Notes under the pieces: generated by a model
Databases searched by the model: none
Told to the model about the DNA's origin: nothing
Seen by the model: only the letters and a program-made list of their open reading frames with translations
DNA from: Opitutales bacterium UBA7389
Lineage (GTDB): Bacteria > Verrucomicrobiota > Verrucomicrobiia > Opitutales > Opitutaceae
Assembly: GCA_002474325.1 (NCBI GenBank)
Contig: DKNL01000242.1
Span: 1 to 6,717, forward strand
DNA: 6,717 bases
Direction: 5' to 3'
Position numbers and translations under genes: made by a program
Shown: one piece after another, positions 6,247 through 6,717 of the stretch
Position numbering within the stretch: position 1 is the first letter of the stretch
How the letters are laid out: every line of letters starts with the position of its first letter

Positions 6247-6273
6247 CCTCGCTGAAATTAGCCCAACAAAGTT

Positions 6274-6717
6274 ATGAGCCTGCGCCCAATCGTTTTCTTC
6301 ATCAGCCTTGCCTTAGGTAACGGTGGTCTTGCTCTCCTCGGACAGGAGGAGAAAAAGGAACTTAGAATAGGCGAGCAGCCGCTTGTTAAAGAGGAAGCTC
6401 GAAAGAATGTGCCTGCTTCGATTGACAGGGCGAAACTTCGGCGAACATCCGTTTTCGATGAGACGGAGATAAGGAATTTGTACAAAGAGGCGAAAACGCA
6501 AAATGATAAGCTAAACGAGGGTTTACCTGCCCATCTTAATGGGGAGGAACTTGATTTGGTGACTTTAAAAACGCTGGACGTTGGAGGAACCGACATTCAG
6601 TTACAGCGTGACCTGGTGGAGCGTTTGGATCCAAAACCGAGAAGAAGACTGCAGCGAATTGCTGAGTTTGATCCGGAAGCGGCCTACGATATGATGGTCA
6701 CGCACCGGAACGACCAA
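6274..6717 (+). CDS. Exported protein of unknown function, 5' part only
   Basis: The frame runs from ATG 6274 to the last base without a stop, giving the first 148 residues. The N-terminus looks like a signal peptide: MSLR, a hydrophobic core PIVFFISLAL, then GNGGLALLG. Cleavage somewhere around residue 23 is plausible but lacks a textbook A-X-A site. The mature part is strongly charged and rich in Glu, Lys and Arg (EEKKELRIGE, IRNLYKEAKTQNDKL, LDPKPRRRLQRIAEF) and has no cysteine or recognisable catalytic motif. It may be a periplasmic or outer-surface protein with helical segments. The ATG is chosen because the hydrophobic stretch begins directly after it; no good Shine-Dalgarno is visible. 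I do not recognise the family. Confidence 0.7.
   Translation, partial: MSLRPIVFFISLALGNGGLALLGQEEKKELRIGEQPLVKEEARKNVPASIDRAKLRRTSVFDETEIRNLYKEAKTQNDKLNEGLPAHLNGEELDLVTLKTLDVGGTDIQLQRDLVERLDPKPRRRLQRIAEFDPEAAYDMMVTHRNDQ

Noticed and set aside
6258..6596. Minus-strand open frame opposite the 6274 gene
   Set aside because: It is serine-rich low-complexity translation antisense to a frame with a signal peptide, and it has no start signals.

Overview
The window joins two very different pieces of DNA. Bases 1 to about 1352 are AT-rich. They carry six tiny genes, all on the minus strand, packed with short overlaps and driven by consensus sigma70-type promoters, plus a tRNA-Val(UAC) body. This looks like the early or accessory region of a lytic tailed phage. 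My best guess is a marine T4-like cyanophage or relative, from gene style rather than from any hallmark gene. Bases from about 1352 to the end have more balanced composition and carry long plus-strand housekeeping genes of a bacterial chromosome. I lean towards Verrucomicrobiota (Opitutae-like), based on the CobA-HemD fusion, weak Shine-Dalgarno sites and codon style, but the window has no diagnostic marker for it.

Left part, read right to left on the minus strand: tRNA-Val body (1282-1358); a perfect TTGACA-17-TATAAT promoter (1245-1273); a 51-aa protein (1020-1175); a 39-aa membrane microprotein (898-1017); a second promoter (866-894); then four small proteins, 698-859, 468-701, 200-400 and 19-213, that share an 'MK.G.LV' opening and look like diverged small beta-barrel relatives; and a third promoter (2-30) pointing out of the window. 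The second and third promoters are near copies of each other.

Junction: the tRNA has perfect D, anticodon and T arms, but its acceptor stem has two adjacent G-G clashes because the 5' strand (1352-1358) does not match. Composition, gene orientation and gene type all change at that point. A frame open from 1348 to 1518, ending 15 nt before ilvN, may be the cut-off tail of an upstream chromosomal gene. A false assembly join, or an illegitimate recombination, is more likely than orderly prophage integration.

Right part: ilvN (1534-2004), hemC (2059-2934), a cobA-hemD fusion (2927-4456), a DegT-family aminotransferase (4458-5555) and trpF (5562-6209). From hemC to trpF the genes overlap or are separated by 1-6 nt, which indicates one operon. 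Together they cover branched-chain amino-acid synthesis (regulatory subunit), porphobilinogen to uroporphyrinogen III and precorrin-2, an amino-sugar-type transamination, and one tryptophan step. After trpF a likely promoter (6218-6246) precedes an exported protein of unknown function (6274 onward) that is cut by the window end.
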